Part shown: piece after piece, positions 8,256 through 17,847 of the stretch
Layout of the letters: every line of letters begins with the position of its first letter
Position numbering within the stretch: position 1 is the first letter of the stretch
From: QFNR01 sp043842855
Lineage (GTDB): Bacteria; Pseudomonadota; Gammaproteobacteria; Burkholderiales; Neisseriaceae
NCBI GenBank assembly: GCA_043842855.1
Contig: JBBPJF010000004.1
Location: 124,001-188,000, forward strand
Length of the DNA: 64,000 nucleotides
Reading direction: 5' to 3'
Program-made: the position numbers and the translations under genes
Notes under the pieces: model-generated
The model's input: only the letters and a program-made list of their open reading frames with translations
What the model was told of the DNA's origin: nothing
Databases searched by the model: none

Positions 8256-9656
8256 ATGATCGCTATTGCTAAAGAAATTTTCAAAGCCTATGACATCCGC
8301 GGAGTAGTGGACGGTACACTAACGCAAGATGCCGTGGTAAATATTGCAAGGGCTTACGCTACTCATGCAAATGCAAAACAGGTCAAACAAATTGTAGTAG
8401 GCCGTGATGGACGTTTGTCTGGAGCCAAGCTTACACACTGGCTCATCAGCACACTTAATGATTGTGGCATCGAGGTTATTGACTTAGGTCAAATTGCCAC
8501 ACCTATGCTTTATTTCGCAGCTCTGCGTTGGACTGATGGCTCTGGGATCATGGTCACTGGTAGCCATAACCCCCCAGAGTACAACGGTTTCAAGATGATG
8601 CTAGCTCAGGAAACACTAGCTGGTGAGTCTATTCAAGCTTTATTAAACACTATTCTTTCCCAAAATTATTCAGTTGAGCCTTTGCAAGCCCGCTGTTACA
8701 GTCAAGATGTCTCCACCCTTTATCAGACTACCATTGTTCAAGATATTAAACTGAAAAGAGCAATGACCATAGTGATTGATGCTGGTAATGGAATTGCAGG
8801 GAAATATGCAGGTGCACTCTACCGCGCTTTGGGCTGTAAGGTAATAGAATTATTTTGCGAAGTAGACGGAAATTTTCCTAACCATCATCCAGATCCTGCT
8901 AATCCGGAAAACTTAAAAGCCTTACAGAGTGAACTCAGAAACTCAGGGGCTGAACTGGGTTTAGCCTTCGATGGAGATGGCGATCGTTTAGGAGTAGTTA
9001 CTCGAGAAGGCCAAATCATTTATCCTGATCGTCTATTAATGCTATTTGCTCAAGATGTACTCGCTAGGAATCCTCAAAGTAAGGTCATTTATGATGTCAA
9101 ATGTAGCCGCCTGCTAGCTCCATGGATTTTAGCGCATGGCGGTCTACCGCTCATCAGTCAGACTGGTCACAGCTATATCAAGGCCATGCTGAAGAAAGAA
9201 GAGGCCTTGCTTGCGGGAGAAATGAGTGGCCATATCTTTTTTAAAGAGCGTTGGTTAGGTTTTGATGACGGCCTGTATGCAGGGGCTCGCCTGCTAGAAA
9301 TTCTTTCTCGTAGCAGCCATGCTAGCCAAGTATTAGATAGTCTGCCGAATGCTATTTCAACCCCGGAAATTTGTATTGCGATGAACTATGAGGGGCAAGC
9401 ACATGAAATTATTCATGCGCTACAAACTCAAGCAGAACAGATAAAGGCAGAGAAAGTTATTACAATAGATGGAGTCCGTATAGAATATAGCGATGGGTTT
9501 GGTTTAGTAAGGGCCTCTAATACCACTCCCAAACTAATATTACGTTTTGAAGCAGATAATAGCTCTGCATTGCATCGAATTAGGCAGGTTTTCTATTGCA
9601 TGCTTCAACCGTTCTTGACCAGTCACACTCTGAAAGAGTTAGCTGGAACTCAATAA
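8256..9656 (+). CDS. Phosphomannomutase/phosphoglucomutase (AlgC/ManB type)
   Basis: Alpha-D-phosphohexomutase interconverting 6-phospho and 1-phospho sugars, which feeds GDP-mannose or UDP-glucose synthesis. The 466-residue, four-domain protein has the phosphoserine loop TGSHNPPEYNG (Ser103), the Mg-binding DGDGDR (about 239-244), the sugar-specificity loop GEMSGH (about 321-326) and a C-terminal phosphate-binding segment RASNTTP. It starts 3 bases after the trpD stop and so looks translationally coupled. With galU and galE in the same window it could supply nucleotide sugars for the envelope. Confidence 0.92.
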   Translation: MIAIAKEIFKAYDIRGVVDGTLTQDAVVNIARAYATHANAKQVKQIVVGRDGRLSGAKLTHWLISTLNDCGIEVIDLGQIATPMLYFAALRWTDGSGIMVTGSHNPPEYNGFKMMLAQETLAGESIQALLNTILSQNYSVEPLQARCYSQDVSTLYQTTIVQDIKLKRAMTIVIDAGNGIAGKYAGALYRALGCKVIELFCEVDGNFPNHHPDPANPENLKALQSELRNSGAELGLAFDGDGDRLGVVTREGQIIYPDRLLMLFAQDVLARNPQSKVIYDVKCSRLLAPWILAHGGLPLISQTGHSYIKAMLKKEEALLAGEMSGHIFFKERWLGFDDGLYAGARLLEILSRSSHASQVLDSLPNAISTPEICIAMNYEGQAHEIIHALQTQAEQIKAEKVITIDGVRIEYSDGFGLVRASNTTPKLILRFEADNSSALHRIRQVFYCMLQPFLTSHTLKELAGTQ

Positions 9657-9925
9657 GTTTTCTATTTTTTAAAGTTTCTTTCAAAATTTGCCACACTGAG
9701 TATTGTTCAGAATTGCTTTATTTAACTCCGGCTATCTGAAAAAATAGTTGTGGGTTTTTAGAAACAAATTAAAAAATAGTTGGGCCTAATGAAATAAAAC
9801 TTCACACTAACTTAACCAGATGTGCCATTATAGAAACACGCCCAATGCTCCTGCATAGATGGGATTAGCCTTCTAGGTAGGGGGTGCATACATTTTGTTA
9901 TTATTTTTTAGGTTAGGAAAGTTTA

Positions 9926-10129
9926 ATGGCTACAGGTACTGTAAAGTGGTTTAACGATACAAAAGGTTTTGGTTTTATTACCCCAGAAGAAGGTGGTGAA
10001 GATTTATTTGCTCATTTCTCCGCTATCAATATGGATGGATTCAAAACCCTGAAGGAGGGTCAAAGAGTCTCCTTTGATGTTACGGAAGGACCTAAAGGGA
10101 AGCAAGCTTCCAACATCCAAAAGGTTTGA
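9926..10129 (+). CDS. Cold-shock domain protein (CspA family)
   Basis: Single OB-fold RNA chaperone of 67 residues with RNP1 (KGFGFI, about 14-19) and RNP2 (LFAHFS, about 28-33) and the usual MATGTVKWFND start. An AGGAAAG ribosome-binding site lies 7 bases before the ATG. The 269-bp region upstream carries no gene and probably includes a long 5' leader, as in many cold-shock genes. It is monocistronic, with a strong hairpin terminator directly after the stop codon. Which Csp paralogue it is cannot be decided. Confidence 0.95.
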   Translation: MATGTVKWFNDTKGFGFITPEEGGEDLFAHFSAINMDGFKTLKEGQRVSFDVTEGPKGKQASNIQKV

Positions 10130-10149
10130 TCGAACCATACTGCTACCAA

Positions 10150-10183
10150 AATAAAAAACCGCATGGTGTAGCGGTTTTTTATT
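10150..10183. terminator. Strong bidirectional intrinsic terminator of cspA and suhB
   Basis: A perfect 13-bp stem, AATAAAAAACCGC (10150-10162) with GCGGTTTTTTATT (10171-10183), encloses an 8-nt loop. GCGG runs into T6 on the plus strand, and the symmetric A/T run serves the minus strand. The right arm includes the suhB stop codon, so the two convergent genes share one terminator. Confidence 0.9.
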
Positions 10184-10991
10184 GTAGCGATGCAGTGTGG
10201 CGTGTCGGTGCTTGCTTGGATAATATGTGAAGTAGTTGTGCAAGTACTTTTGGGTTTCCAGCCACTATGTTTCCTGATTGCAACCACTCTCCTTCGCCTT
10301 GCGTATCCGTGACAATTCCACCTGACTCCATCACTATGAGGGCACCTGCGGCGATGTCCCATGGCTGTAGGTTAAATTCGAAATAACCATCGAACCGCCC
10401 TGCAGCGACGTTACATAGATCCAAGGAAGCTGCTCCTTCCCTTCTTACACCAGCTGTAAGCCCAAGAACCTCTCGCAAAACAGAAAGGTAATCTTTCATC
10501 TTAGTTTGATCGACTACAGGGAAACCAGTAGCAATGAGGCATTCTTGCAGTTTACTTCTCTTCGATACCCTTATCCGTTTGTCATTAAGAAAAGCTCCCT
10601 TACCACGACTAGCAATGTATAGATCATTTCGTTCTGGGGAAAAAACGACCGCATCAATCAACTTTCCTTTATGGGTTAGAGCAAGGGAAATGGCATATTG
10701 AGGATGTTGGTGCAAATAATTGGTCGTGCCGTCTAGAGGATCTACTATCCACTCATAGGCTGAGTTTTTGGAACCGTGAAAACCAGTTTCTTCAGTACGG
10801 ATGCGATGAGAGGGAAAGACCTCTAATAAGCCTTCTACTATCATTTCCTCAGCCATTCTATCTACCTCAGATACATAGTCGTTGAAGGCCTTATTTTCTA
10901 CATGGATAGTAGATAAGTCGTTGCTGAAGCGCAACATCATAGTACCTACGCGACGCACGAGCTTCACCGCTGTGTTAATGTGCGGATTCAT
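10179..10991 (-). CDS. suhB: Inositol-1-monophosphatase family protein
   Basis: Mg-dependent phosphatase family; in enterobacteria SuhB also joins the rRNA antitermination complex. The 270-residue product has the metal-binding EETG (about 67-70), DPLDGTTNY (84-92) and the C-terminal WDIAAG motif. Its stop codon lies inside the shared terminator with cspA. It is divergent from trmJ with a 65-bp gap, the conserved suhB/trmJ arrangement of gammaproteobacteria. Confidence 0.95.
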   Translation of the reverse strand: MNPHINTAVKLVRRVGTMMLRFSNDLSTIHVENKAFNDYVSEVDRMAEEMIVEGLLEVFPSHRIRTEETGFHGSKNSAYEWIVDPLDGTTNYLHQHPQYAISLALTHKGKLIDAVVFSPERNDLYIASRGKGAFLNDKRIRVSKRSKLQECLIATGFPVVDQTKMKDYLSVLREVLGLTAGVRREGAASLDLCNVAAGRFDGYFEFNLQPWDIAAGALIVMESGGIVTDTQGEGEWLQSGNIVAGNPKVLAQLLHILSKQAPTRHTASLQ

Positions 10992-11056
10992 TTACACCCC
11001 CAAGTACAACTTAAGTTAGAATAGCTATCGACGCAACATTATACGATAGAAATAAT

Positions 11057-11881
11057 ATGATGCAAAACCAGCTGACCACTATGTCCCTACCCTCTTTGCT
11101 TGAAAATATTTATGTCATTCTATGTCATACCAGCCATCCTGCTAACATAGGATCTGCAGCACGTGCTATGAAAACTATGGGGTTGAAACACCTTATACTT
11201 GTATCGCCTAATCTCATGGTCACTCCTGTAACACCCGACCCCCCCGAGTTTATACCTGAAAAAATAGAACATTTTAAGCTACCAGAAGAGAGTTTTATTT
11301 TAGCTGCTGGGGCTAAAGAATTATTAAACCAAGCTACTATTGTTTCCTCCCTAGAACAGGCTATTGAATCCATGCACCTGGTCTGCGCTTTGACTGGCCG
11401 ACCACGAGAAATTGCCCCTAAGGCAAAACGACCAAGGAGTCTTATGCCTGAATTAATTCAAACAGCTCAAATAGGAAAAAAAGTTGCATTTGTTTTCGGT
11501 TCGGAAACTTTTGGTCTAAGTATCCAAGAAGCCAGCCTTTGTAATCGCTTAATTACTATTCCAGGTAATCCAGAATATTTTTCCCTGAATCTTGCTCAAG
11601 CTGTACAAGTGATAGCTTATGAGCTTCTATGCCAAGCCCAGACGGAATCTGCCTATCTTTTTCAGACTACCCCTTCAGTTAAACTAGCTACCAGAAAAGA
11701 AGTTAGCGGACTCGTAAAACACTGGGAACATACTATGAATACGCTTGGCTTTTTTCGAAAACGAAGCAAAGACCGACTTCTAAGGAGACTTCAGCGCTTT
11801 ATCGATAAAAGCGCAATCGAAACTGAAGAAATTGATATTTTGAGAGGATTTCTTAGTACTATCGATCAAAGACTGGAATAA
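11057..11881 (+). CDS. trmJ: tRNA (cytidine/uridine-2'-O-)-methyltransferase TrmJ
   Basis: SPOUT-family enzyme methylating the 2'-OH of position 32 in the tRNA anticodon loop. The 274-residue product has the NIGSAARAMKTMGL N-terminal motif, the FGSETFGLS motif 2 region and the knot-forming IPGNPEYFSLNLAQAVQV motif 3, followed by a C-terminal helical extension typical of TrmJ. Initiation could be at 11057 or at the adjacent in-frame ATG at 11060. An 11873-11892 hairpin (CTGGAA/TTCCAG around the stop codon) could be a weak terminator. Confidence 0.93.
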   Translation: MMQNQLTTMSLPSLLENIYVILCHTSHPANIGSAARAMKTMGLKHLILVSPNLMVTPVTPDPPEFIPEKIEHFKLPEESFILAAGAKELLNQATIVSSLEQAIESMHLVCALTGRPREIAPKAKRPRSLMPELIQTAQIGKKVAFVFGSETFGLSIQEASLCNRLITIPGNPEYFSLNLAQAVQVIAYELLCQAQTESAYLFQTTPSVKLATRKEVSGLVKHWEHTMNTLGFFRKRSKDRLLRRLQRFIDKSAIETEEIDILRGFLSTIDQRLE

Positions 11882-12224
11882 ATCAGTTCCAGCACCCTCC
11901 TCAATTTTTTTAGTCCATGTGTATTCAATGGAGCTGTTCCGCTGTGCTATATACCTCTCTTTTTCACTATCTATAAGCCGACTGCTACGACAAGAACCTA
12001 GCTAAATAAATATTAACTTAATCTAGCTCTGAAACCAATTCACATACATCCTACTTACAAAGTCTAACTGCATGATACCGTAATTATTCCCATCCAGCTG
12101 TACGCATAGCTTATGAGTTTACGTTGATAAGACAAAAGAAATGCCACAGTCAAAACCTCCAGATTGAAAATACAGACTAATAACTTTAGATAGGAGGATA
12201 ATAGTGATGGGTTTTCAAGCCGTT
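11882..12224. other. 343-bp spacer between convergent trmJ and pth
   Basis: No plausible coding frame, tRNA or strong terminator. A 6-bp hairpin straddles the trmJ stop, with a T-run 13 bases later. pth is commonly beside rplY or ychF; neither is recognisable here. Confidence 0.45.
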
Positions 12225-12818
12225 TTAAGAATGCAATACCTGCTGTGTAGCATGCAAATCTGCTTCTAGTAGAGGGTTCAGAACTTGGAAAATTCTATCG
12301 ATAGCTTCTTCTAATTTGTCCTGATCAACTTGGCTAGGGACCTTTAAGACATACTGTGCCACTTTTTGACGACTATAAGTATCTTTTCCCAAAAAATTTC
12401 TTGGATGCCCAATGCCAATACGTAGTCGATAATAGTGTGATGTCCCTAGACAGCACTCAATATCCTTAATTCCATTATGTCCACCGGACCTTCCTCCATA
12501 TTTAAACCTTAATCGGCCGGGTTCAAGGTCTAAGTCATCATGTACCACCAAAAGTTCTTCTGGTTTAAATTTGAAATAATTTAATAGACTGCTTACAGCT
12601 TGCCCTGACCTATTCATGAAGGTATTTGGCTTAGCCAGTAAGATGCTACGACCATTAAAAACAAGCTTTGTTAGATCGGAATATAAATGCTTATTTAGCT
12701 TAAACTCTATCCCTGCTCTCTGAGCAATTCTCTCTACTACTAGAAAACCTATATTATGCCTGGTCCCCTGATAATCCAAACCCGGGTTGCCTAAACCTAC
12801 TACTAACTTAATTCCCAT
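12225..12818 (-). CDS. pth: Peptidyl-tRNA hydrolase
   Basis: Releases peptides from peptidyl-tRNA that has dropped off the ribosome. The 197-residue product has the conserved GLGNPGLDYQGTRHNIGF start with the catalytic His (about residue 22), KPNTFMNRSG (Asn at about 70) and the VVHDDLDL/GGRSGGHNGIKDI segments. It overlaps rnfH by 11 bases, so the two are likely translationally coupled in a ratA-rnfH-pth operon. The overlap is uncommon for pth, which usually sits elsewhere. Confidence 0.97.
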   Translation of the reverse strand: MGIKLVVGLGNPGLDYQGTRHNIGFLVVERIAQRAGIEFKLNKHLYSDLTKLVFNGRSILLAKPNTFMNRSGQAVSSLLNYFKFKPEELLVVHDDLDLEPGRLRFKYGGRSGGHNGIKDIECCLGTSHYYRLRIGIGHPRNFLGKDTYSRQKVAQYVLKVPSQVDQDKLEEAIDRIFQVLNPLLEADLHATQQVLHS

Positions 12819-13095
12819 TATTTTTTTGCCTGCTGCGTAAGCGTCTCCGTGTTTTAGGATCTATTTTTAAAGGACGATAAATCTCAATTCGATCGTGAGC
12901 TGTTAGAACATAGTTTTCTGCCACAGACACACCAAAAATACCTATCTTTGCACCCTCAAAATACGCTGGATACTTCTTCTTTAGCGCACTAAGTAGCAAA
13001 GCCTCCTTTACTGTGCTACCAAGCTCTAACTCCAGACTTTCTAAATACTGTTGTTCTTCTAAAGCTAGGACAATTTCAATGGAAATACTAGGCAT
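12808..13095 (-). CDS. rnfH: RnfH family ubiquitin-like protein
   Basis: Small beta-grasp protein of unknown biochemical role. It is conserved as partner of ratA in gammaproteobacteria, where the pair resembles a toxin-antitoxin locus. The 95-residue product contains the family segment KIGIFGVSVAENYVLTAHDRIEIYRPL near residues 50-77 and a basic tail (KTRRRLRSRQ). It overlaps ratA by 8 bases and pth by 11. Confidence 0.9.
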   Translation of the reverse strand: MPSISIEIVLALEEQQYLESLELELGSTVKEALLLSALKKKYPAYFEGAKIGIFGVSVAENYVLTAHDRIEIYRPLKIDPKTRRRLRSRQKNNGN

Positions 13096-13516
13096 ACCGC
13101 CTGTTTGCCTCTTCTAAAAAAGAATCCACCATCGTATTGGAAATAAAATAAAATACTGGCTCAAATAACTTAGAAAGTACATAGCCTGAGAATTCATAAT
13201 CCAGTACAAAATTAATCCGACATCCATCAGCCTCTAACGGCGCGAAAGACCAACGACCATTAAGATATTCAAAAGGGCCATCTACCAAACGGATAAGAAT
13301 TTCACGGTTCTCTGTGTAACGGTTCTCTGTCGTAAAATGCTGTTTGATCATTAAATATTGAACATAAACCCTAGCTTGAACTACCCTTTCAGCTTCCTTG
13401 AGAATGACCGTTCGACTGCACCAAGGTAAGAATTTAGGGTACTCCTCAACTTGACGGACTAGCTGATACATTTCCTCTGCCGTATGTCGTACTTCTACTG
13501 ATTTTTCTACGCGCAT
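13088..13516 (-). CDS. ratA: START/polyketide cyclase-like protein RatA
   Basis: RatA family, described in E. coli as an inhibitor of 70S ribosome association and related to the Coq10 lipid-binding START fold. The 142-residue product shows the family pattern EEMYQLVRQVEEYPKFLPWCSR near the N-terminus and FRYL-equivalent GPFEYLNGRWSF in the middle. It is the first gene of ratA-rnfH-pth. smpB, usually divergent from it, is absent; a DJ-1 family gene takes that place. Confidence 0.92.
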   Translation of the reverse strand: MRVEKSVEVRHTAEEMYQLVRQVEEYPKFLPWCSRTVILKEAERVVQARVYVQYLMIKQHFTTENRYTENREILIRLVDGPFEYLNGRWSFAPLEADGCRINFVLDYEFSGYVLSKLFEPVFYFISNTMVDSFLEEANRRYA

Positions 13517-13602
13517 TGTACAATAAACTTTTTTCCAGAACGGTCTCTATTATGCCATAATTTGAGGTACACATTAGCTAAGATAAGGAAGGGGGATAGA
13601 TC

Positions 13603-14160
13603 ATGGTAACAGTACTAGTTTTTCTCACTACAGGTTTTGAAGAAATAGAAGCTTTGACACCAACCGATATTTTAAGGCGTGCAGGACTTAAGGTTCAGTT
13701 GGTATCCTTAGAAACTAAGAAAGAAGTTCTTGGGGGTCATGGAGTCTTGGTGACTGCTGATTTACTTTTCGAAGAAAGTAAATCAATCGAGGCGGATGCT
13801 TATCTTTTACCAGGTGGTACAGTACGCATTGCAGAACATCCAAAGTTAAAAGAAAAACTTACAGAAGTGGCTGGCCAAGGTAAATTACTTGCAGCTATCT
13901 GTGCTGCTCCTATGGTATTTGGGCAGCTTGGCCTACTCAAAGGTAAAAAAGCCACCTGTTACCCAGGCTTTGAAAACTATCTCGAAGGGGCTCAATTACA
14001 GGATGACCCAACTGTAGTAGACGGACAGTTTGTTACTGCTAACGGCCCAGGGGCAGCAATACAATTTGCTCTTGTTTTGGTGGAAAAATTAGCTGGAACC
14101 GAGAAAAAACAAGAAGTAATCAAACAATTGCATCTCCAGTGTGACAAAATTCGAATATAG
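13603..14160 (+). CDS. DJ-1/PfpI family protein (YajL-like)
   Basis: Cys-dependent chaperone/deglycase-like family involved in protection from oxidative and carbonyl stress. The 185-residue product has the nucleophile elbow AAICAAP (Cys at about residue 106), the upstream conserved Glu in GFEEIEA (about 15-18) and the YPGFE segment after it, as in YajL and ThiJ. It has an AAGGAAGGGGG ribosome-binding site. It is divergent from ratA and monocistronic, ending at a good hairpin. Confidence 0.92.
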   Translation: MVTVLVFLTTGFEEIEALTPTDILRRAGLKVQLVSLETKKEVLGGHGVLVTADLLFEESKSIEADAYLLPGGTVRIAEHPKLKEKLTEVAGQGKLLAAICAAPMVFGQLGLLKGKKATCYPGFENYLEGAQLQDDPTVVDGQFVTANGPGAAIQFALVLVEKLAGTEKKQEVIKQLHLQCDKIRI

Positions 14161-14189
14161 AATAACGACTTAATCTGTTCTATACCCAT

Positions 14190-14229
14190 GAGGAGAAAGC
14201 TATGCAGCAGAGGTTAGCTTTCTTTCCTC
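14190..14229 (+). terminator. Hairpin terminator after the DJ-1 family gene
   Basis: A 9-bp perfect stem AGAAAGCTA/TAGCTTTCT (14194-14202 and 14215-14223) is extended by GAGG/CCTC with a 2-base bulge. The T-rich segment lies within the right arm rather than after it, so efficiency is uncertain. It lies 30 bases after the stop codon. Confidence 0.5.
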
Positions 14230-14510
14230 AACTCTCGCATGACTTCTAGTTTATAAGTACTGAGTCGTAAAACCAGATAGTTACGGCCTTTTCTGGCCTA
14301 AAGAGCTAAGAAACGATGCAAAAGCACCAACTCTCCAGCCCCAGCAGCACTATAAGCATGACACACTATAACTTACATTTCTATCTGAGGGCTGTACGAA
14401 AGCGAAGAAACTAATTATAGATTTTAAAAGCTAAGCGAGAATCCTATAAAACAGCAGTAATAGAGAAAAACGCCCCTACCCTAGAGCTTTTTAAAAGACT
14501 CTCCCCCAGT
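14230..14510. other. Gene-free remainder of the 350-bp gap before secA
   Basis: The full gap between the convergent DJ-1 gene and secA is 14161-14510. Beyond the hairpin at 14190-14229 I see no reading frame, RNA gene or clear terminator for secA. Confidence 0.4.
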
Positions 14511-17252
14511 TTAACTCAATTTACCATGACAATCTTTAAAGCGTAATCCACTCCCACAAGGACAAAGCTCGTTTCGTCCAATATGGACATCACCCTGGGC
14601 CACAGCCACTAGTAAAGCTTCCAGCTCCTGTGCATCCAATGGTCGAAAATCATCCGTTGGCTTACTAAGCCTTATCTTCAATGTTTCTCCCACATCATCT
14701 TCGGAGCTACTTACATTCTCAGCTATACTGTCTACTGCAGAAGCTGAGTGAGTCATCTCCACTGCAATTAGGTATTTTGTTACTTCCCAATGGAAAGTCT
14801 CTAACAGAGATTCAAATAGGACAAAAGATTCTCTTTTATATTCCTGTTTAGGGTTTTTTTGCCCATAACCCCGCAGACCTATACCTTGGCGCAAGTGATC
14901 CATCACTGATAAATGTTCTCTCCAATGTTGGTCTAATACACCTAATAGTACCTGCCGCTCTAGTTGAGTCATTGCTTCTTGGCCTATAAGCGCTACTTTT
15001 TGCACATAGTTTTTTTCTAATAATTCGTGAATACGGGTTTTAATTTCCTCTCCACCTAGCTGTGCATCCTCTTTAATCCAGTTTTGTAACTGCAACTCTA
15101 CCCCAAAACCTGATTCCAGTTCCTTTTGAAGGCCAATCACATCCCATTCTTCTTGTAACGACTCTTTAGGTATGTACCGTTCCAATAGTTTGGTAATAAC
15201 CTCTTGGCGAATCTCTGCGACCCAATCACTTAAATTGTTGCTATCCAGTATGTCATTTCTTAATAGGTAAATCACTTTACGCTGATCGTTTGCTACATCG
15301 TCGTACTCTAAAATTTGCTTACGAATATCAAAATTACGACTTTCAACTTTACGTTGAGCGCCTTCAATTTGTCGTGTTAAAAACTTGTGCTCTATAGGCA
15401 TGCCTCTTTCTGGCGCCAAGCGATTTAGCAAACCACTCGCTCTATCCAAAGCAAAGTATTTCAATAAGTTATCCTCAAAAGATAGGAAAAAACGGCTGGA
15501 TCCAGGATCTCCCTGGCGCCCAGAACGACCTCTTAACTGATTGTCAATACGTCGACTTTCATGCCTCTCTGTACCGACAATATGTAACCCTCCTGCTTCA
15601 ATAACCTCTTGATGTAATAATTTCCATTTTTCTTGTAGTTCTTTAATTTTTTGTTCTTTTTGAACACCACTTAACTCTTCATCTTCTCTAATAGACTTAA
15701 TTTCAAGTGCAATATTACCACCCAAGACTATATCGGTGCCTCTACCAGCCATATTAGTGGAAACAGTCACCATACCCGGTTTACCCGCTTGCGCAATGAT
15801 GTAAGCTTCTTTCTCATGCTCCTTAGCATTTAATACATTATGCGGAATATTGGCTTGCTTCAGAAAGTCTGAAACCAACTCAGAACTTTCAATACTGGCT
15901 GTTCCAACGAGCACAGGCTGCCGCTTATGGTGTTTCTCTTTAATCTCCTTTAAGACCGCCTCATATTTTTCTTCTTTTGTTTTGTAGATTTGATCATCCA
16001 AATCTCGACGAATCATACTTCGGTTTGGAGGTATTACAACCGTTTCTAGATTATAGATATTCTGTAATTCTGCAGCCTCTGTATCAGCTGTACCCGTCAT
16101 ACCTGATAATTTTTCGTATAAACGAAAATAATTCTGATAAGTAATTGATGCAAGTGTTTGATTTTCCTTATTAATATTTACACCTTCTTTTGCTTCAACT
16201 GCTTGGTGTAAACCTTCTGACCAGCGTCTACCTCTCAGGAGCCTTCCAGTAAATTCATCCACAATAATAATCTCTCTATTCTGGACTACATAATGCTGAT
16301 CACGGAAAAATAGCGTATGGGCCCTTAAAGCAGCCATTAGGTGGTGCATTAATAAAACATTACTAAGAGAATATAGTGAACTTCCCTGGGGCAGCAGGCC
16401 AAGCTCAGTTAGAATTTGTTCTGCTTTCTCGTGACCACTTTCACTTAGGAAAACTTGTTTAGTTTTACCCTCGACCCAATAATCACCCTCTGAATCTTCC
16501 TCTTCCTGTGGTGTGAGCATAGCAGGAATTTGATCCATCACTTTGTAAAGCTCAACATTATCATCTGCAGGTCCTGAAATAATAAGTGGAGTTCTAGCTT
16601 CGTCGATAAGAATGGAATCTACCTCATCAATCAGCGCATACGCCAGGCCACGCTGCACCCGATCAGCTTTATCAGTTACCATGTTATCCCTAAGATAGTC
16701 AAATCCAAACTCATTGTTCGTACCATAGGTCACATCGCAAGCATACGCTTGCCTTTTTTCGGACGAAGAGAGTTGGGATAAATTCACTCCTACAGATAAA
16801 CCCAAAAATTCATATAAAGGTCTTAATTGAGCTGCATCTCGTGAGGCCAAATAATCATTAACGGTCACTACATGAACTCCCGCACCTGTAAGCCCATTAA
16901 GATACACAGGCAAGGTAGCAACCAGAGTCTTACCCTCTCCTGTCTTCATTTCAGCTACTTTACCCTGATTCAGAGCAATACCCCCCAGAAGTTGTACATC
17001 AAAATGTCGCATGCCCAAAATTCGAACACTGGCTTCACGGCAAAGGGCGAAAGCTTCTGGTAAAATCTTGTCAAGTTGCTCCCCTGTTTGTACGCGCTCT
17101 CTAAGTTCACGTGAGAAATCCTGCAAGCCCGCATCACTCTTCGACTGCATACTTGATTCCAGTACATTAACCTGTTTAACTATCTTTTCATACTGCTTTA
17201 AAAGTCGCTTATTGCGGCTGCCAAAAAGTTTTTTCCCAAGTTCAGCTAACAT
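14511..17252 (-). CDS. secA: Preprotein translocase ATPase SecA
   Basis: Motor ATPase that pushes unfolded preproteins through SecYEG. The 913-residue product has Walker A MKTGEGKT (102-109), the DEVDSILIDEARTPLIISG helicase segment, the GRGTDIVLGG and HIVGTERHESRRIDNQLRGRSGRQGDPGS motifs of the second helicase domain, and the C-terminal zinc-binding SEC-C tail CPCGSG...CH at about 898-910. It is monocistronic here; the secM regulator that precedes secA in enterics is absent. The 595-bp region upstream is otherwise empty. Confidence 0.98.
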   Translation of the reverse strand: MLAELGKKLFGSRNKRLLKQYEKIVKQVNVLESSMQSKSDAGLQDFSRELRERVQTGEQLDKILPEAFALCREASVRILGMRHFDVQLLGGIALNQGKVAEMKTGEGKTLVATLPVYLNGLTGAGVHVVTVNDYLASRDAAQLRPLYEFLGLSVGVNLSQLSSSEKRQAYACDVTYGTNNEFGFDYLRDNMVTDKADRVQRGLAYALIDEVDSILIDEARTPLIISGPADDNVELYKVMDQIPAMLTPQEEEDSEGDYWVEGKTKQVFLSESGHEKAEQILTELGLLPQGSSLYSLSNVLLMHHLMAALRAHTLFFRDQHYVVQNREIIIVDEFTGRLLRGRRWSEGLHQAVEAKEGVNINKENQTLASITYQNYFRLYEKLSGMTGTADTEAAELQNIYNLETVVIPPNRSMIRRDLDDQIYKTKEEKYEAVLKEIKEKHHKRQPVLVGTASIESSELVSDFLKQANIPHNVLNAKEHEKEAYIIAQAGKPGMVTVSTNMAGRGTDIVLGGNIALEIKSIREDEELSGVQKEQKIKELQEKWKLLHQEVIEAGGLHIVGTERHESRRIDNQLRGRSGRQGDPGSSRFFLSFEDNLLKYFALDRASGLLNRLAPERGMPIEHKFLTRQIEGAQRKVESRNFDIRKQILEYDDVANDQRKVIYLLRNDILDSNNLSDWVAEIRQEVITKLLERYIPKESLQEEWDVIGLQKELESGFGVELQLQNWIKEDAQLGGEEIKTRIHELLEKNYVQKVALIGQEAMTQLERQVLLGVLDQHWREHLSVMDHLRQGIGLRGYGQKNPKQEYKRESFVLFESLLETFHWEVTKYLIAVEMTHSASAVDSIAENVSSSEDDVGETLKIRLSKPTDDFRPLDAQELEALLVAVAQGDVHIGRNELCPCGSGLRFKDCHGKLS

Positions 17253-17847
17253 GATACTCGCTCAATTGTCTACTAACGAAAAGAGGAAAGGCGCCTTGAT
17301 ACATAACCGTCTCAAGTTAACCTACCGACCTAAAATTAAAGCTACTATTTTTGATACACGTTAATGCATTTTTGCATCAAAACTATTCATTTTAGCACGA
17401 AAATAGCCCTTTTGATATAAGGAGGAGAAACCGCACGCCACTCTTTGTGGCTTTTTGATAGTTTATTCTGCTCTATCTCTAAACAGAGAGACATTAGCAA
17501 AAACTTTAACTAGATAGAAGACCTTACTTTGGATCAGTCTTAAGCTAAAGCTTTTTCCTAACTAGTCAAAAGCGGCCAGCAAGGAACAAAGAGAGTTGCC
17601 CAAAAACATTACCTCAGTAGATATAGCCAAGTAGCTAAATACTTTCTTCAAAATCTAATAGGTGCCAGTTTTTCTGAGATAGATGTGCTTCCTAACCCAC
17701 TGTCTACCCAAAGAAATTAACTAATTTAAAGAAAAGCTGAGGAAAGTTCTACGAGAAACGCATTACCGGCCCAACTACCAGATTAAGATATAACCATACA
17801 AACGAGCACGTATCTTATACTCTCAACTAGCCTCTGCTTAATTAAAA
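17253..17847. other. 595-bp spacer between secA and ftsH
   Basis: Both neighbours run leftward, so this should contain the secA promoter and the ftsH 3' end. I see no convincing gene. The one notable element is a plus-strand AAGGAGGAG followed within 25 bases by a short hairpin and T5 (17420-17456), with no start codon between them. folP-glmM, which normally follow ftsH, are not here and left no recognisable remnant. Confidence 0.45.
17437..17456 (+). terminator. Short orphan intrinsic terminator
   Basis: GCCAC (17437-17441), loop TCTTT, GTGGC (17447-17451), then T5 on the plus strand. No plus-strand gene precedes it for several kilobases. It may end a small RNA or be the tail of a deleted gene. 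Confidence 0.45.

Noticed and set aside
12808..13516. ratA-rnfH as an active toxin-antitoxin system
   Set aside because: Both are conserved core genes in gammaproteobacteria with housekeeping roles proposed; the sequence shows only synteny and overlap.
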